DNA of 64,000 nt, from positions 3,040,001 to 3,104,000 of the forward strand of contig NZ_JBBOUU010000001.1 of NCBI RefSeq assembly GCF_038006205.1, in the 5' to 3' direction. The DNA comes from Solibacillus sp. FSL R7-0668 (GTDB lineage: Bacteria; Bacillota; Bacilli; Bacillales_A; Planococcaceae). This document shows positions 26,784 to 35,175 of this stretch, one piece after another. Under the pieces are notes generated by a model. It made no database searches and was not told where the DNA came from. It worked only from the letters and a program-made list of their open reading frames with translations. Position 1 is the first letter of the stretch, and every line of letters begins with the position of its first letter. The position numbers were made by a program, and so were the translations under genes.

Positions 26784-28211
26784 TTAAAACTGTTTAAATT
26801 GTGTAATCGTCGGTAACTCACTTTCGATAAATTCTACTCCTAATAAATTACCTAAAGGAAATAGCATATGTTTCATTTCTTTCGTGACATACATTTTTAT
26901 TGGTCTGTTCGGCAGCTCATTTAAAAATTTCCAAAGTAGTTTTTGACACACACTTGCTGTTTTTGGAAAAGGCAACATGTCCTGCGCAATTATTTCACCT
27001 GTTTGCTGATTCATCACTAACAGCTCAATCGGATAAATTTGTCGCTCCCCTACTTTTTGAAAATTATTTTCTGACAACTGGCTATAGCTGACATCAAACT
27101 CCAATATAACTGGGAGCTTTGGTTTACGTTGAAAATACTTCTTTTCAATATCATTGATCGCCACATATAGCTCAATGATTGGACTAGAATCCACTTCTAT
27201 TGACGAAATATCCGCAAACTGACCATCCTGCTGTACAGCAATTAATGGAAATACAAGTGGCTGCTGTTGCTGTGGGAATCGCCATTGTTCATTATAGAAC
27301 TCTGTTATTTGAATCATGGCCCTCACAGTTTTTAGTAGCAATGCAGCATCATCATGTTTTGGCCAAGTGGGTACAGCTCCTGGCATGTATCGTCGAAAGC
27401 GAATCCAATTATTTTTCCCTTGAAATTGAAGCCCATGATTTTCAATGACTTCAACATCCTCCTCATTTAACATGGCTCGGTCGATAAATTGAAGCGCTAT
27501 CGCCTGCATATTCAATGTAAATTCTGCTGATTGAATCGTTCCATTTAGTATTTGTCTTAATGTTTGCAAGCCTTGCCCACCGTTGTAAATCATCAAGCCA
27601 TAGTCCTTTTTAGCTTCCCCCAGTATTTGGATAAATACCATTCCTTCCAAGTCTAAAAAATCGAGTACTATGATTTCCCTCTGATCGAAATGCTGCCACG
27701 GCTTCATTTGGTTGAGCCTACTTGCAACATGAAATAATTCTGTATAGTCAACCGCACCAAAGTATTTAGTGTTCAGGCTAGCATAGTGCGCATTAATATG
27801 TGCTAAATCTAAAGGACCCAAATCATTTGTCACGATATCTCCCTTGCCTTCTAAGCATTCGATTTTTTGCTTGCATTCATTTTTTAATTGTTCCAGCGTA
27901 ATGTGAAATTTAATATGATTGTCCATTAATAATTGAACTTCATCCTCCACTGTCACAAAATACTCCGTGATTGTCGTCGTTTTCATCTTTCTTTGCTGCA
28001 AGTGAACGGGATCAAAGGTAATAATTTCTGTATCCACTGGTACACCATTTTTACGGATTACAACAAAATTACTAAAGCCTATGTCCAATCGATCTAAATC
28101 AAAAGCTTTATGAATTACTTCTTCTAAATCGCTAAAATACAATGTTTTAGGCATTTGAATTTTACGATAAATGGTTGGATTTTTAATGCATTTTATGTGC
28201 AAGATCAACAT
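26784..28211 (-). CDS. Uncharacterised protein, paralogue of the 54954-56417 protein
   Basis: A 475-residue soluble protein. It aligns along its length with the product at 54954-56417: shared blocks include the N-terminal KNPxxYR, LNQMKPWxxF, DYGLMIYN, FIDRAMLNEED, QGKNNWIRFRRYMPG, DIEKKYFQRKPKLPV and the ending ESELPTITQFKQF. The start at ATG 28211 fits both the GGAAGG site and the paralogue's N-terminus. The N-terminal about 110 residues look like a small beta-rich domain; the remainder may be the DUF6930/DUF7309 type (from memory, unverified). Function unknown. Confidence 0.75.
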   Translation of the reverse strand: MLILHIKCIKNPTIYRKIQMPKTLYFSDLEEVIHKAFDLDRLDIGFSNFVVIRKNGVPVDTEIITFDPVHLQQRKMKTTTITEYFVTVEDEVQLLMDNHIKFHITLEQLKNECKQKIECLEGKGDIVTNDLGPLDLAHINAHYASLNTKYFGAVDYTELFHVASRLNQMKPWQHFDQREIIVLDFLDLEGMVFIQILGEAKKDYGLMIYNGGQGLQTLRQILNGTIQSAEFTLNMQAIALQFIDRAMLNEEDVEVIENHGLQFQGKNNWIRFRRYMPGAVPTWPKHDDAALLLKTVRAMIQITEFYNEQWRFPQQQQPLVFPLIAVQQDGQFADISSIEVDSSPIIELYVAINDIEKKYFQRKPKLPVILEFDVSYSQLSENNFQKVGERQIYPIELLVMNQQTGEIIAQDMLPFPKTASVCQKLLWKFLNELPNRPIKMYVTKEMKHMLFPLGNLLGVEFIESELPTITQFKQF

Positions 28212-28305
28212 CGCGCTCAACCTTCCTACTATCGATTATTTCCATTCTATTCCCGATTTTTTATAGAATGAAAAGAAAATAAGAGCCGTTTTGAAATTTA
28301 ATGCA

Positions 28306-28338
28306 CAAAAAAGCGAACACCCCATTTCGAGCGTTCGC
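28306..28338 (-). terminator. Terminator of the carboxylesterase-like gene
   Basis: A 10-bp stem, GCGAACACCC (28313-28322) / GAGCGTTCGC (28329-28338), with two G-U pairs on the minus-strand RNA, then TTTTTT. Confidence 0.75.
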
Positions 28339-28346
28339 ATGATTTA

Positions 28347-28922
28347 TTATTTTAATACTTTTCGTAAGTAATCAATTTCTCCATCTCTCACTTCATGCCC
28401 ACCATCAACAAGTTTCAACATTGTATTTGGGAATTGCTGCTCAAGCTGCTTACTCAATTTCATCGTATCACCAGGAATCGCCAGTGTATCCAGTGAACCA
28501 GCAGTGATATAAATTGATACATCGCTTCCCTCTTCAAACGTATAGCCTAAATTTGACGGATGCATTAGCACAAGACAATCCGCTATTTTTGGTGCCTTTT
28601 CTAAAATCCCTAAAATAAAGTTCGCCCCATTCGAATAGCCTAGAAACGTAATCTTCTCTGCATTTGTAGGTTTCATTTGCTGCCACGTCTTAAGAAATTC
28701 CTCAACGCGCTCATTGAAATCCGTGCGTTCGAGCATGCCTTTTTGTAATGGCGCAAAAAAGCGTCTACTTTCCCCTGAACCGACAGTGCCAATCATTGAT
28801 AAAATATTGGCATTTGGTTCAATATCTCCTGCGATTTGTAATAAGCTAAACTCATTGCCCCCCGTTCCATGAAAAAGTACAATCCATTCATTTAATGGGC
28901 CATCTATGCTAAAATAATCCAC
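28347..28922 (-). CDS. Alpha/beta hydrolase, MhqD/YodD-like carboxylesterase
   Basis: A 191-residue hydrolase with the catalytic serine in FLGYSNGANF, the acid in TAGSLDTLAIP and the histidine in DGGHEVRDGE. HGTGGNE forms the oxyanion region. Length and motifs match the phospholipase/carboxylesterase family that includes Bacillus MhqD. The start is GTG 28922 with GGGAGAG 8 bp upstream; longer frames would run into the divergent gene. It diverges from a ring-cleaving dioxygenase-like gene, a pairing typical of quinone/aromatic detoxification. Confidence 0.83.
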   Translation of the reverse strand: MDYFSIDGPLNEWIVLFHGTGGNEFSLLQIAGDIEPNANILSMIGTVGSGESRRFFAPLQKGMLERTDFNERVEEFLKTWQQMKPTNAEKITFLGYSNGANFILGILEKAPKIADCLVLMHPSNLGYTFEEGSDVSIYITAGSLDTLAIPGDTMKLSKQLEQQFPNTMLKLVDGGHEVRDGEIDYLRKVLK

Positions 28923-28964
28923 AATTACATCTCTCCCTATACTATTTTTAAGGATGTGCGACAA

Positions 28965-29912
28965 TTGACAAGTCCAATTATTCACCATGTTTCTGTCATT
29001 AACCGCGACAGTAAACAATCATTCGAGTTTTATCATAAATTACTTGGCCTAGATTTTCTATTAAAAACTGTCAATCAAGACGATATGGAAATGTATCATT
29101 TATTTTTCGGTGATACAACAGGACGCCCTGGTACCGAATTTAGTGTATTTGAAATGAAGAATGGTGCGCAAAAAACTTACGGCACAAACGCATTAGAGCG
29201 TACAGTTTTCGCGGTACCTAGTGAAGCTTCGTTAACATTTTGGGAAGCACGGCTGAATTTGCATGGCGTGTTCAACTGCGAAATTGAGAATTATAATGGG
29301 AGCAAGATTTTACGCTTTGAAGATCACGACGGGGTGCTGCTCGGATTGACCCCTGTTACGATGCATGAAGATGAGCCATACTCTCCCTATGAAACAGCGG
29401 ATATACCAGTAGAGCATGCCATTTTTGGTATTCATTCCGTACACTGCCGCGTGCGTTATACGAAGGCAACAGCCACATCATTTGAACAACTATTTGGCTT
29501 AAAGCAACTGACAACATTTGAAGATAACGGCTATCATGTTACTGTTTTAGGCACAGAACATGCATTATTTAATCAACAGCTGCATTTGTATGAGGATCGT
29601 ACACGAAACTTAGAGCAAATGGGTGTCGGTGCGATTCAGCATATTGCACTCAATGCAAAAGATCACAATACTTTACTGGAAATTGAAGAAGCTATTTTAG
29701 AAAAAAATTTCCGCTATTCTGGTATTAAAAACCGTGAATTCTTCCAATCGCTCTATTACCGCGAGCCAAATAATTTATTAATCGAAGTCGCAACAGAGCA
29801 AACAAATTTCAAAAAGGCTGTCATGACAACGGATCATTTAGATGATATCGAGCTATACTTACCACCATTTTTAGAACAGCGCCGTAGCTTTATTGAAAGT
29901 AAATTACGTTAA
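28965..29912 (+). CDS. Ring-cleaving dioxygenase (glyoxalase superfamily, MhqO-like)
   Basis: About 315 residues made of two vicinal-oxygen-chelate modules. Likely metal ligands are His in IIHHVSVINRD, His in AIQHIALNA and Glu in LLIEVATEQ. FHxLxGLDFLLKTVNQDD and TGRPGTEFSVFE are characteristic of the Bacillus MhqA/MhqE/MhqO group, linked to hydroquinone and catechol stress. The start is TTG 28965 (or GTG 28956), with AAGGA at 28950-28954. Only 42 bp separate it from the divergent hydrolase start. It ends at a shared bidirectional terminator. Confidence 0.87.
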   Translation: MTSPIIHHVSVINRDSKQSFEFYHKLLGLDFLLKTVNQDDMEMYHLFFGDTTGRPGTEFSVFEMKNGAQKTYGTNALERTVFAVPSEASLTFWEARLNLHGVFNCEIENYNGSKILRFEDHDGVLLGLTPVTMHEDEPYSPYETADIPVEHAIFGIHSVHCRVRYTKATATSFEQLFGLKQLTTFEDNGYHVTVLGTEHALFNQQLHLYEDRTRNLEQMGVGAIQHIALNAKDHNTLLEIEEAILEKNFRYSGIKNREFFQSLYYREPNNLLIEVATEQTNFKKAVMTTDHLDDIELYLPPFLEQRRSFIESKLR

Positions 29913-29919
29913 CAAACTT

Positions 29920-29959
29920 AAAAAGGAGATTCCCTATTGTTGTGGGCAATCTCCTTTTT
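29920..29959. terminator. Shared bidirectional terminator
   Basis: A 12-bp perfect stem, AAAAAGGAGATT (29920-29931) / AATCTCCTTTTT (29948-29959), between the convergent dioxygenase and Fic genes. The Fic stop codon (29934-29936) lies in the loop. Confidence 0.9.
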
Positions 29960-30524
29960 GTAATGTCTGCATAAAGATGTTTTGTAGCTTATTCGGATCA
30001 AGCACCGCATCAATCATCGCCTGCAAATAACCATCACGCTCTAGCTTTGCGAAATCCCAAAAATAGCCTTTACTTTTCGCATACGCATGAATGAATAAGC
30101 GGATTACACGACCATTTCCTTCACGAAACGGATGGATCATATTCAGCTCTGATTTATAATATGCAAGACGTTGTGCTGCTATTTCAACATTAGGCCAATC
30201 CGCTTCTTGCGCTAGCTCGGTAAAAAGCTTTTCACACATAGGTAGAATATATTGCATCTGGCAAAAGCGCGTTTCCCCTTTGATAAGCTGGACTTCGCGA
30301 ATTTTACCTGCAAATCGATAAATATCCTGAAATAAATAATGGTGCAGCGCCATCAGTGACGCTAGGTTAAAGCTATTCATCGTAAATTTACCGCACTCCA
30401 TTTCTAAGCTACGCACGGTAAATGCAAATTGCTCGGCAAGTTCTAAATCATCAAAATTATCAATGCCTAATAAATTTTGCTCGAATAAATAGGACTCATC
30501 TTCACCAAAATTATACCTTTTCAC
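29934..30524 (-). CDS. Fic family AMP-transferase-type toxin
   Basis: A 196-residue class I-type Fic protein. The core motif HPFREGNGR begins at His131; the flap hairpin FAGKIREVQLIKGETRFC lies upstream near residue 71. Fic enzymes transfer AMP (or similar) to target proteins such as gyrase and topoisomerase IV and can act as growth-inhibiting toxins. There is no N- or C-terminal inhibitory helix of its own; instead a small gene overlaps its 5' end by 14 bp and probably encodes the inhibitor. Start is GTG 30524 with AAGTGGTG upstream. All catalytic residues appear intact. Confidence 0.9.
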   Translation of the reverse strand: MKRYNFGEDESYLFEQNLLGIDNFDDLELAEQFAFTVRSLEMECGKFTMNSFNLASLMALHHYLFQDIYRFAGKIREVQLIKGETRFCQMQYILPMCEKLFTELAQEADWPNVEIAAQRLAYYKSELNMIHPFREGNGRVIRLFIHAYAKSKGYFWDFAKLERDGYLQAMIDAVLDPNKLQNIFMQTLQKGDCPQQ

Positions 30525-30684
30525 TATTCACCACTTCTTTAATCATTTCTGCTGTCAGTGATTTTCCTTCGTTGACAATTTCAATTGCTTGCAATGCGAC
30601 TTCTTTATTAATTTGAAAGTTTTCAAGCGTTAAGTTTTTTTCTACGCGCTTATAGGCGTCGCATTCCAAATGAATTTTAGACAA
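30511..30684 (-). CDS. Small Fic antitoxin (VbhA/FicA-like)
   Basis: A 57-residue protein from TTG 30684 (GGAGGGG six to seven bases upstream) to TAA 30511-30513, overlapping the Fic start by 14 bp. The central NLTLENFQINKEV resembles the VbhA/FicA inhibitory helix consensus (S/T)xxxE(G/N): the inhibitory Glu and following Asn are present, while the first position is Asn in place of Ser/Thr. Then comes a helical NEGKSLTAEMIKEVV tail as in that family. Expected to block the Fic ATP site in cis complex. Identification rests on position plus motif; the motif match is imperfect. Confidence 0.72.
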   Translation of the reverse strand: MSKIHLECDAYKRVEKNLTLENFQINKEVALQAIEIVNEGKSLTAEMIKEVVNSEKV

Positions 30685-30717
30685 AAGAACCCCTCCACAA
30701 ACTTGCTTTATCCTTTA

Positions 30718-30746
30718 ATTATAAAGCTTTTATATTGTGAAGTAAA
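30718..30746 (-). promoter_or_regulatory. Sigma-A promoter of the Fic toxin-antitoxin operon
   Basis: On the minus strand: TTTACT (30741-30746), 17-bp spacer, TATAAT (30718-30723). The spacer contains the palindrome AAAGCTTT, a possible autoregulatory site. Confidence 0.6.
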
Positions 30747-30748
30747 TT

Positions 30749-31018
30749 TTGATAGAGCCCTTACAGGATATGGAATTGTCACAAGGGCTACCACATCCAC
30801 TCAGTGATTTATATGCAGTTGGTCATTTTATGTTGTTTTTATTGTATTCACTCTATGAGCCACTTGCTAAAAAAAGTACCACTTGGCAGCAGGAACTACA
30901 GCTTCCTCCCGCACTTCAGCATTATATTGAGCGCTTGTTGACGATCAATACGCCATTTCAGGATGCTACCGAGGCACTACAGGCACTCCATCAATTAAGG
31001 GTCTATTTGGAACATTGA
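30749..31018 (+). pseudogene. Remnant of a Ser/Thr protein kinase domain (C-lobe only)
   Basis: The frame encodes up to 89 residues. HPLSDLYAVGHFMLFLLYS corresponds to the subdomain IX helix of a protein kinase (D-x-Y-x-x-G-x-x-x-x-x-L-L), and LPPALQHYIERLLTINTPFQDATEALQALHQL matches the C-terminal helices. The N-lobe, catalytic loop and DFG region are missing, and the upstream DNA is the Fic operon promoter. There is no ribosome site before the TTG at 30749. Best read as a 5'-truncated kinase gene; a small expressed fragment cannot be excluded. Confidence 0.6.
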
Positions 31019-31097
31019 TTTCCAGATAGGCTCTTTTATCGTCATGATACGTTCAAGTATTACAGCGAAAAAAATCCAAAAAGTTTTATTGAATATA

Positions 31098-31126
31098 TTG
31101 ACAGCCATTTTTATACATGGTATATT
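31098..31126 (+). promoter_or_regulatory. Sigma-A promoter upstream of yceI-like gene
   Basis: TTGACA (31098-31103), 17-bp spacer, TATATT (31121-31126). Immediately downstream is the inverted repeat GAATTCA/TGAATTC (31133-31139, 31147-31153) with a 7-bp spacer, covering the expected RNA start. Confidence 0.7.
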
Positions 31127-31208
31127 TATTTCGAATTCAAGATAAATGAATTCAACTTAATAATAGCAATTCTTCCCGAAAAACATTGGGAATTTTATTT
31201 TAACATAA

Positions 31209-31226
31209 TATCTCGACTTCGAGATA
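31209..31226 (+). promoter_or_regulatory. MhqR-type operator
   Basis: TATCTCGACTTCGAGATA: perfect 8-bp arms around CT. It is nearly identical to the Bacillus MhqR operator (TATCTCGAATTCGAGATA, from memory). It lies 20 bp upstream of the yceI-like start codon and overlaps the end of a CATAAT that may be a second -10 box (31204-31209). Confidence 0.75.
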
Positions 31227-31246
31227 ACTTTAGGAGGAAAATGAAC

Positions 31247-31774
31247 ATGACAAACTGGACAATCGATCAATCTCATTCAACTGTAGGCTTTGAAGTAAAA
31301 CACATGATGGTATCAAAAGTGAAAGGCCATTTCGATAGCTACACGGCAAATCTTGACGTAGCCAACCCAGCGGACTTATCGGATGCAAAAATCAACTTTA
31401 CCTTTGACGTTGCAAGCATCAACACAAAAAGCACAGACCGCGACAATCACTTAAAATCAGCAGACTTCTTTGATACAGACGTTTTTCCACACATCACATT
31501 CACTTCTACAAATGTAAAAAAAGATGGTGATGACTACAAAGTAACAGGTGATTTAACGATTAAAGACATTACAAAACCTGTAACATTCGACGTTGAATTT
31601 GGTGGTAAAGGAAAAAACCCATGGGGGGTAGAAGTATATGGCTTCGAGGCTTCAGCAAAAATTAACCGTGAAGAGTTCGGTCTTACTTGGAACCAAGCAC
31701 TTGAAACTGGTGGCGTGCTTGTAGGAAAAGATATTAAAATTAATGTGGGATTAGAAGTAAACCCAGCACAGTAA
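31247..31774 (+). CDS. YceI family protein
   Basis: A 175-residue beta-barrel protein of the YceI/lipocalin-like family: it opens with WTIDQSHSTVGFEVKHMMVS and contains STDRDNHLKSADFFD, FPHITFTST and GDLTIKDITKPV, all family hallmarks. Homologues bind polyisoprenoid chains. There is no signal peptide, so it is cytoplasmic. The ATG at 31247 has AGGAGG 9 bp upstream; an ATG at 31241 is too close. The MhqR-type operator suggests induction by quinone-like electrophiles. Single gene with a strong terminator. Confidence 0.92.
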   Translation: MTNWTIDQSHSTVGFEVKHMMVSKVKGHFDSYTANLDVANPADLSDAKINFTFDVASINTKSTDRDNHLKSADFFDTDVFPHITFTSTNVKKDGDDYKVTGDLTIKDITKPVTFDVEFGGKGKNPWGVEVYGFEASAKINREEFGLTWNQALETGGVLVGKDIKINVGLEVNPAQ

Positions 31775-31831
31775 TATTTGCAACTGCTTTTCTAAACAAC
31801 GAGATAGTTAGCAACTTACAAATTGCATACG

Positions 31832-31873
31832 AAAAAGCATCTCCACTATAATAAACATGGAGATGCTTTTTTT
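31832..31873. terminator. Bidirectional terminator
   Basis: A 14-bp perfect stem, AAAAAGCATCTCCA (31832-31845) / TGGAGATGCTTTTT (31858-31871), with runs of T on the plus strand, between convergent genes. Confidence 0.9.
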
Positions 31874-32363
31874 ATACACTTGCAGCGGCTGCATTTTGGT
31901 CGGCTTTTACACAGTCAATCGCTACAACTAATGCAATCACGATCATTTCCCATGCCTCATCTAGCACTTGAATTTGATACGTGTCCCCCCATGTCAACCA
32001 TTCCTTCGTCACGCTGCCAATCACTTGGCCATCCTTCACAACATCAAAATTCATATCCCACAAATTGCCGTTCACTTCAATACCGGCACCGTCAACCGAA
32101 TATTTCGCCTTAAAAAATGTAAATTCCTTTTTAATCGTAAATATTTGCCGACCCGCTACTTCAACATAAAACGTTGGCAACCAGCTAAAGGTCTTTTTCG
32201 TTATTAGTGCCTTTTCATTATGCTGCATATCACTAATCGTAAACGTTTTCGGAATTTGTAGAAAGCTACCTTCGATTTTATACACTTCTTGCTGTAAATC
32301 ATCAAACACATTAAATCGTCCGCGCATGCTCATGACCTTTTGCTTTAAGTAAAATGATTTCAT
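31872..32363 (-). CDS. LURP-one-related / YxjI family protein
   Basis: A 163-residue protein of the tubby-like/LURP-one-related fold: an N-terminal MKSFYLKQKVMSMRGRFNVFD, then repeated beta hairpins (YKIEGSFLQIPKTFTI, GRQIFTIKKEFTFFKAKY) and a C-terminal hydrophobic helix (EMIVIALVVAIDCV). Matches Bacillus YxjI in length and pattern. Function in bacteria is unknown. Start ATG 32363 follows AAAAGGAGCGG. Confidence 0.85.
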   Translation of the reverse strand: MKSFYLKQKVMSMRGRFNVFDDLQQEVYKIEGSFLQIPKTFTISDMQHNEKALITKKTFSWLPTFYVEVAGRQIFTIKKEFTFFKAKYSVDGAGIEVNGNLWDMNFDVVKDGQVIGSVTKEWLTWGDTYQIQVLDEAWEMIVIALVVAIDCVKADQNAAAASV

Positions 32364-32439
32364 CGATATCCGCTCCTTTTTGAAAGGCCTTTTCTGTTAT
32401 ACGAAATTGAACATCAGAAAGATTCAAATCAAATACGTT

Positions 32440-34944
32440 TTACACCGCGGATTCTAGAGCAAAGTGCATCACTTTTGGTGCCGTTGAATCACATAAAATG
32501 TACGGCTTTGTCACTTCAATATTCATTTTTCCTGAATTTTTATGGCTCGTAAATGCTGTAGAGTACAAAATCGTATTGTATTTTGAGCAGGCCTGACGAA
32601 TTTTTTCGAATGGTCCTGTCCCGTCTACAACTTCCACTTCATAGCCATGTTCACCAAAGTACTTTTTGTAGCGCTCCGAAATACGGATATTGCCAATAAT
32701 AAGTAGCTCCTTATCCTTGTCAACTTGCGCTTTTGGTGTTTTACGTGTTACTTTACGCCCGCCATCTAATAATTTTTTCTCAATCGTATCTACGGCCATA
32801 TACTGTTCTTCCATAGCCACTTCCATTAACTTAATGAAGCGATTCGATTCGTCTACCCATACCATATCCCCTAAATCGATCGTTACCTGATGGGGCACAT
32901 CGTGTAGCTGCACATACTCTTGATTTTGCTTCAATACATAAATGTCCTCATCAATTTCTGAAACCGAGGCAAGCTGCTTATATTTATACATCGTCGAACG
33001 CTTGTACATTAACCCACTTTGATCGACAAATTGAACATGTTCTTGCTCATCTAAAATCACAAAGCTATGCGCCAATACATCTTGGTCTAGCTCTATAAAG
33101 CGTTGATTTCCATCTAATCCGCGGACCACATAGCCATTTGCTAGCGCCATTAATACATAGAGTGGTTCATGGCGCTTTACATGAATAGACTGTAGCCAAT
33201 CGTCTAACTGTATGGACCGACTTTGATAATAGCTTACGAGCTCCCCCTGCATATTAATACTAATGACTTGATCATGCTTAATAAATGCATTGTCACGATA
33301 TTTGATTTGCGTCGTTTTGCCATCGACCTTCGCAAATGCCTGATTATGACGCTCCTCCACTGCTACAAAATGGGTAATGCTGTGATCCATCGGGCCTTCT
33401 GAATAATGATAATGAAACGGACGGACAAATTCGAAATCCTTCGTCACTTCTACAAACTGAGCATCACTTAAATAAATATGTTGTGGGATGTCTAAAATTT
33501 CGTGCCACTGACCATCACCAAAGTTAATGAAATGCCCCTCCTCCTTTACCTTACAATACCCGATACGATTCGTAGCTAAATCGGTTTTAGGTAGTGCTAG
33601 ACTACGTTCACACATCATATTTTCGGCAATTGCAATAAAGCCTTTCAGCTTCTGCTCTTGCTCAAGCGTCATATTATGCAAGAAATCTGGTCCTTTTTGT
33701 AGCCATTTTTCAAAGGTTAGCTCCTCATTTTGTAGCTTTACACGTTTTTCAGCCGTTAGCTGCTGCTGAAGGACACTCACATTCCCAACAAGACGCTCGT
33801 TTTCTGCCGCTACCTCCTTTAGCTTTTTGTTCGTTGTAGCCAATTCCTTTTGATGTTCTTTTTTGCCCTCTCTCAAATCATCCTTTGCTGTTTTTACTTG
33901 TTGCTTCAAATCGATTACTTGCTCTGTTAGCTGCTTATCGGCTTCTAAATGTTGTACTTTTACGTTATCCTTTGCATTTAGTTCATGCTTCAATGCGCGT
34001 ACTTTTTCAAGTTGCTCATCGTATTTTTCTTTTTGCTTCTCCCATTTTTGTTGGAGCTCTACTTGTTTTTTTAGGTGTAATTTCTCTTTTTGCTCCAGTT
34101 TCTCAATTTTCTTTGCTAAAAAATTTTCATTGCAAATGCTCAGCGTTTCTTCTCTTTTGGATATAATTTCGATCAAATTATCGTGCAATTCTTCTCTAAA
34201 CGCTTGTGCCTCTTCAAACGCTGGCAGCCAATACACATCTGATACAAACCGAATCGTTTTTCCGAATGTCACCGCTGCAATTAATATGGACGTAGCAAAA
34301 TTTGCCTGTTTTAAAATGAAGAGGTCTTTTAATTTATCTGCTAACACAATATCAGCATAGCTTTTTGCAAAAATAGCCTCTGGATATTCGCATTTGCTGC
34401 TAACAATCCGCTCTTCATCAAAGCGGTGTTGCATTTCATTGACAAAAATAAAGTAAATTAACGCCTGTACCGTTACGACAACAGATTGCTCTTGAACAAT
34501 CAAATGCAGCTTGCCATCATAAAAGTCCGTAGCATCAAATGCGATAAATTCATCGCCTTCCTTTTTACCAATGACGAATTGAGCAACATTTTTGTCAACT
34601 TCATAAGGAGCTGCTAGTGGGATCGCGCTTAAATCAGTAAATAATCGGTCCATTGACACTTGTTCAAAAAATTGCTCTACGGTCTCGCTCTGCTCATTTT
34701 TACTTGCCTTATGCTTTACCGTTTTACTCAATTTTTGAAAGATGGTCATTTGCTTTTTTCGATTTACTAATAGCTCTAAAAATTCCTGTGGCTTGTTATG
34801 GTACAAATCAATATATTCTTCAAAAAAGGCCATTTCCAAATTGGAAAGCTCTAAAAACCAATCTTTATGTGTAAACTTCGTATAACGGCTTAAATTTTGT
34901 TGTAAAGTTTCCTTTTTTAGTACATCCTGCATCATTATCATCAT
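32440..34944 (-). CDS. Large coiled-coil protein with C-terminal DUF2325-like domain
   Basis: An 834-residue soluble protein. An N-terminal helical region (about 1-260) is followed by a long coiled coil (about 270-415, rich in K/E/Q heptads), a beta-rich middle region (about 450-730), and a C-terminal domain starting near 740 (KELLIIGNIRISERYKKYFGEHGYEVEVVDG) that resembles DUF2325, a Rossmann-like domain. No signal peptide or membrane segment. Start ATG 34944 follows AGGGAG. Single gene, low expression signals. Overall function unknown; similarity to SMC-type proteins is limited to the coiled coil. Confidence 0.72.
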   Translation of the reverse strand: MMIMMQDVLKKETLQQNLSRYTKFTHKDWFLELSNLEMAFFEEYIDLYHNKPQEFLELLVNRKKQMTIFQKLSKTVKHKASKNEQSETVEQFFEQVSMDRLFTDLSAIPLAAPYEVDKNVAQFVIGKKEGDEFIAFDATDFYDGKLHLIVQEQSVVVTVQALIYFIFVNEMQHRFDEERIVSSKCEYPEAIFAKSYADIVLADKLKDLFILKQANFATSILIAAVTFGKTIRFVSDVYWLPAFEEAQAFREELHDNLIEIISKREETLSICNENFLAKKIEKLEQKEKLHLKKQVELQQKWEKQKEKYDEQLEKVRALKHELNAKDNVKVQHLEADKQLTEQVIDLKQQVKTAKDDLREGKKEHQKELATTNKKLKEVAAENERLVGNVSVLQQQLTAEKRVKLQNEELTFEKWLQKGPDFLHNMTLEQEQKLKGFIAIAENMMCERSLALPKTDLATNRIGYCKVKEEGHFINFGDGQWHEILDIPQHIYLSDAQFVEVTKDFEFVRPFHYHYSEGPMDHSITHFVAVEERHNQAFAKVDGKTTQIKYRDNAFIKHDQVISINMQGELVSYYQSRSIQLDDWLQSIHVKRHEPLYVLMALANGYVVRGLDGNQRFIELDQDVLAHSFVILDEQEHVQFVDQSGLMYKRSTMYKYKQLASVSEIDEDIYVLKQNQEYVQLHDVPHQVTIDLGDMVWVDESNRFIKLMEVAMEEQYMAVDTIEKKLLDGGRKVTRKTPKAQVDKDKELLIIGNIRISERYKKYFGEHGYEVEVVDGTGPFEKIRQACSKYNTILYSTAFTSHKNSGKMNIEVTKPYILCDSTAPKVMHFALESAV

Positions 34945-35175
34945 CGTTTAAACTCCCTTAAGTTGATTTTGTAATAATTCCACTCTATTTTTCTATGAAA
35001 TTCTTTCCATATCTTTATTGTATAAAATAACCGTGACATTTACTGTCCATTTAAAGACAAATTACGGACTTTTATACTACTTAAAAGTTTTTTATTAGAT
35101 AAATAGGCATCCTACCTCTAATTCGTTTTATTTTTAGATCATTTAAGCCCATACCTTATTACGAAATTATTACAA

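Noticed and set aside
31170-31200. Attenuator-like hairpin (TTCCC/GGGAA then T-rich) before the yceI-like gene
   Set aside because: The stem is only about 5 bp; too weak to call.
33863-34360. Cys/Ser-rich plus-strand frame of 165 codons
   Set aside because: It is antisense to the coiled-coil part of the 834-residue protein; its composition is the mirror of K/E/Q codons, and it has no ribosome site.
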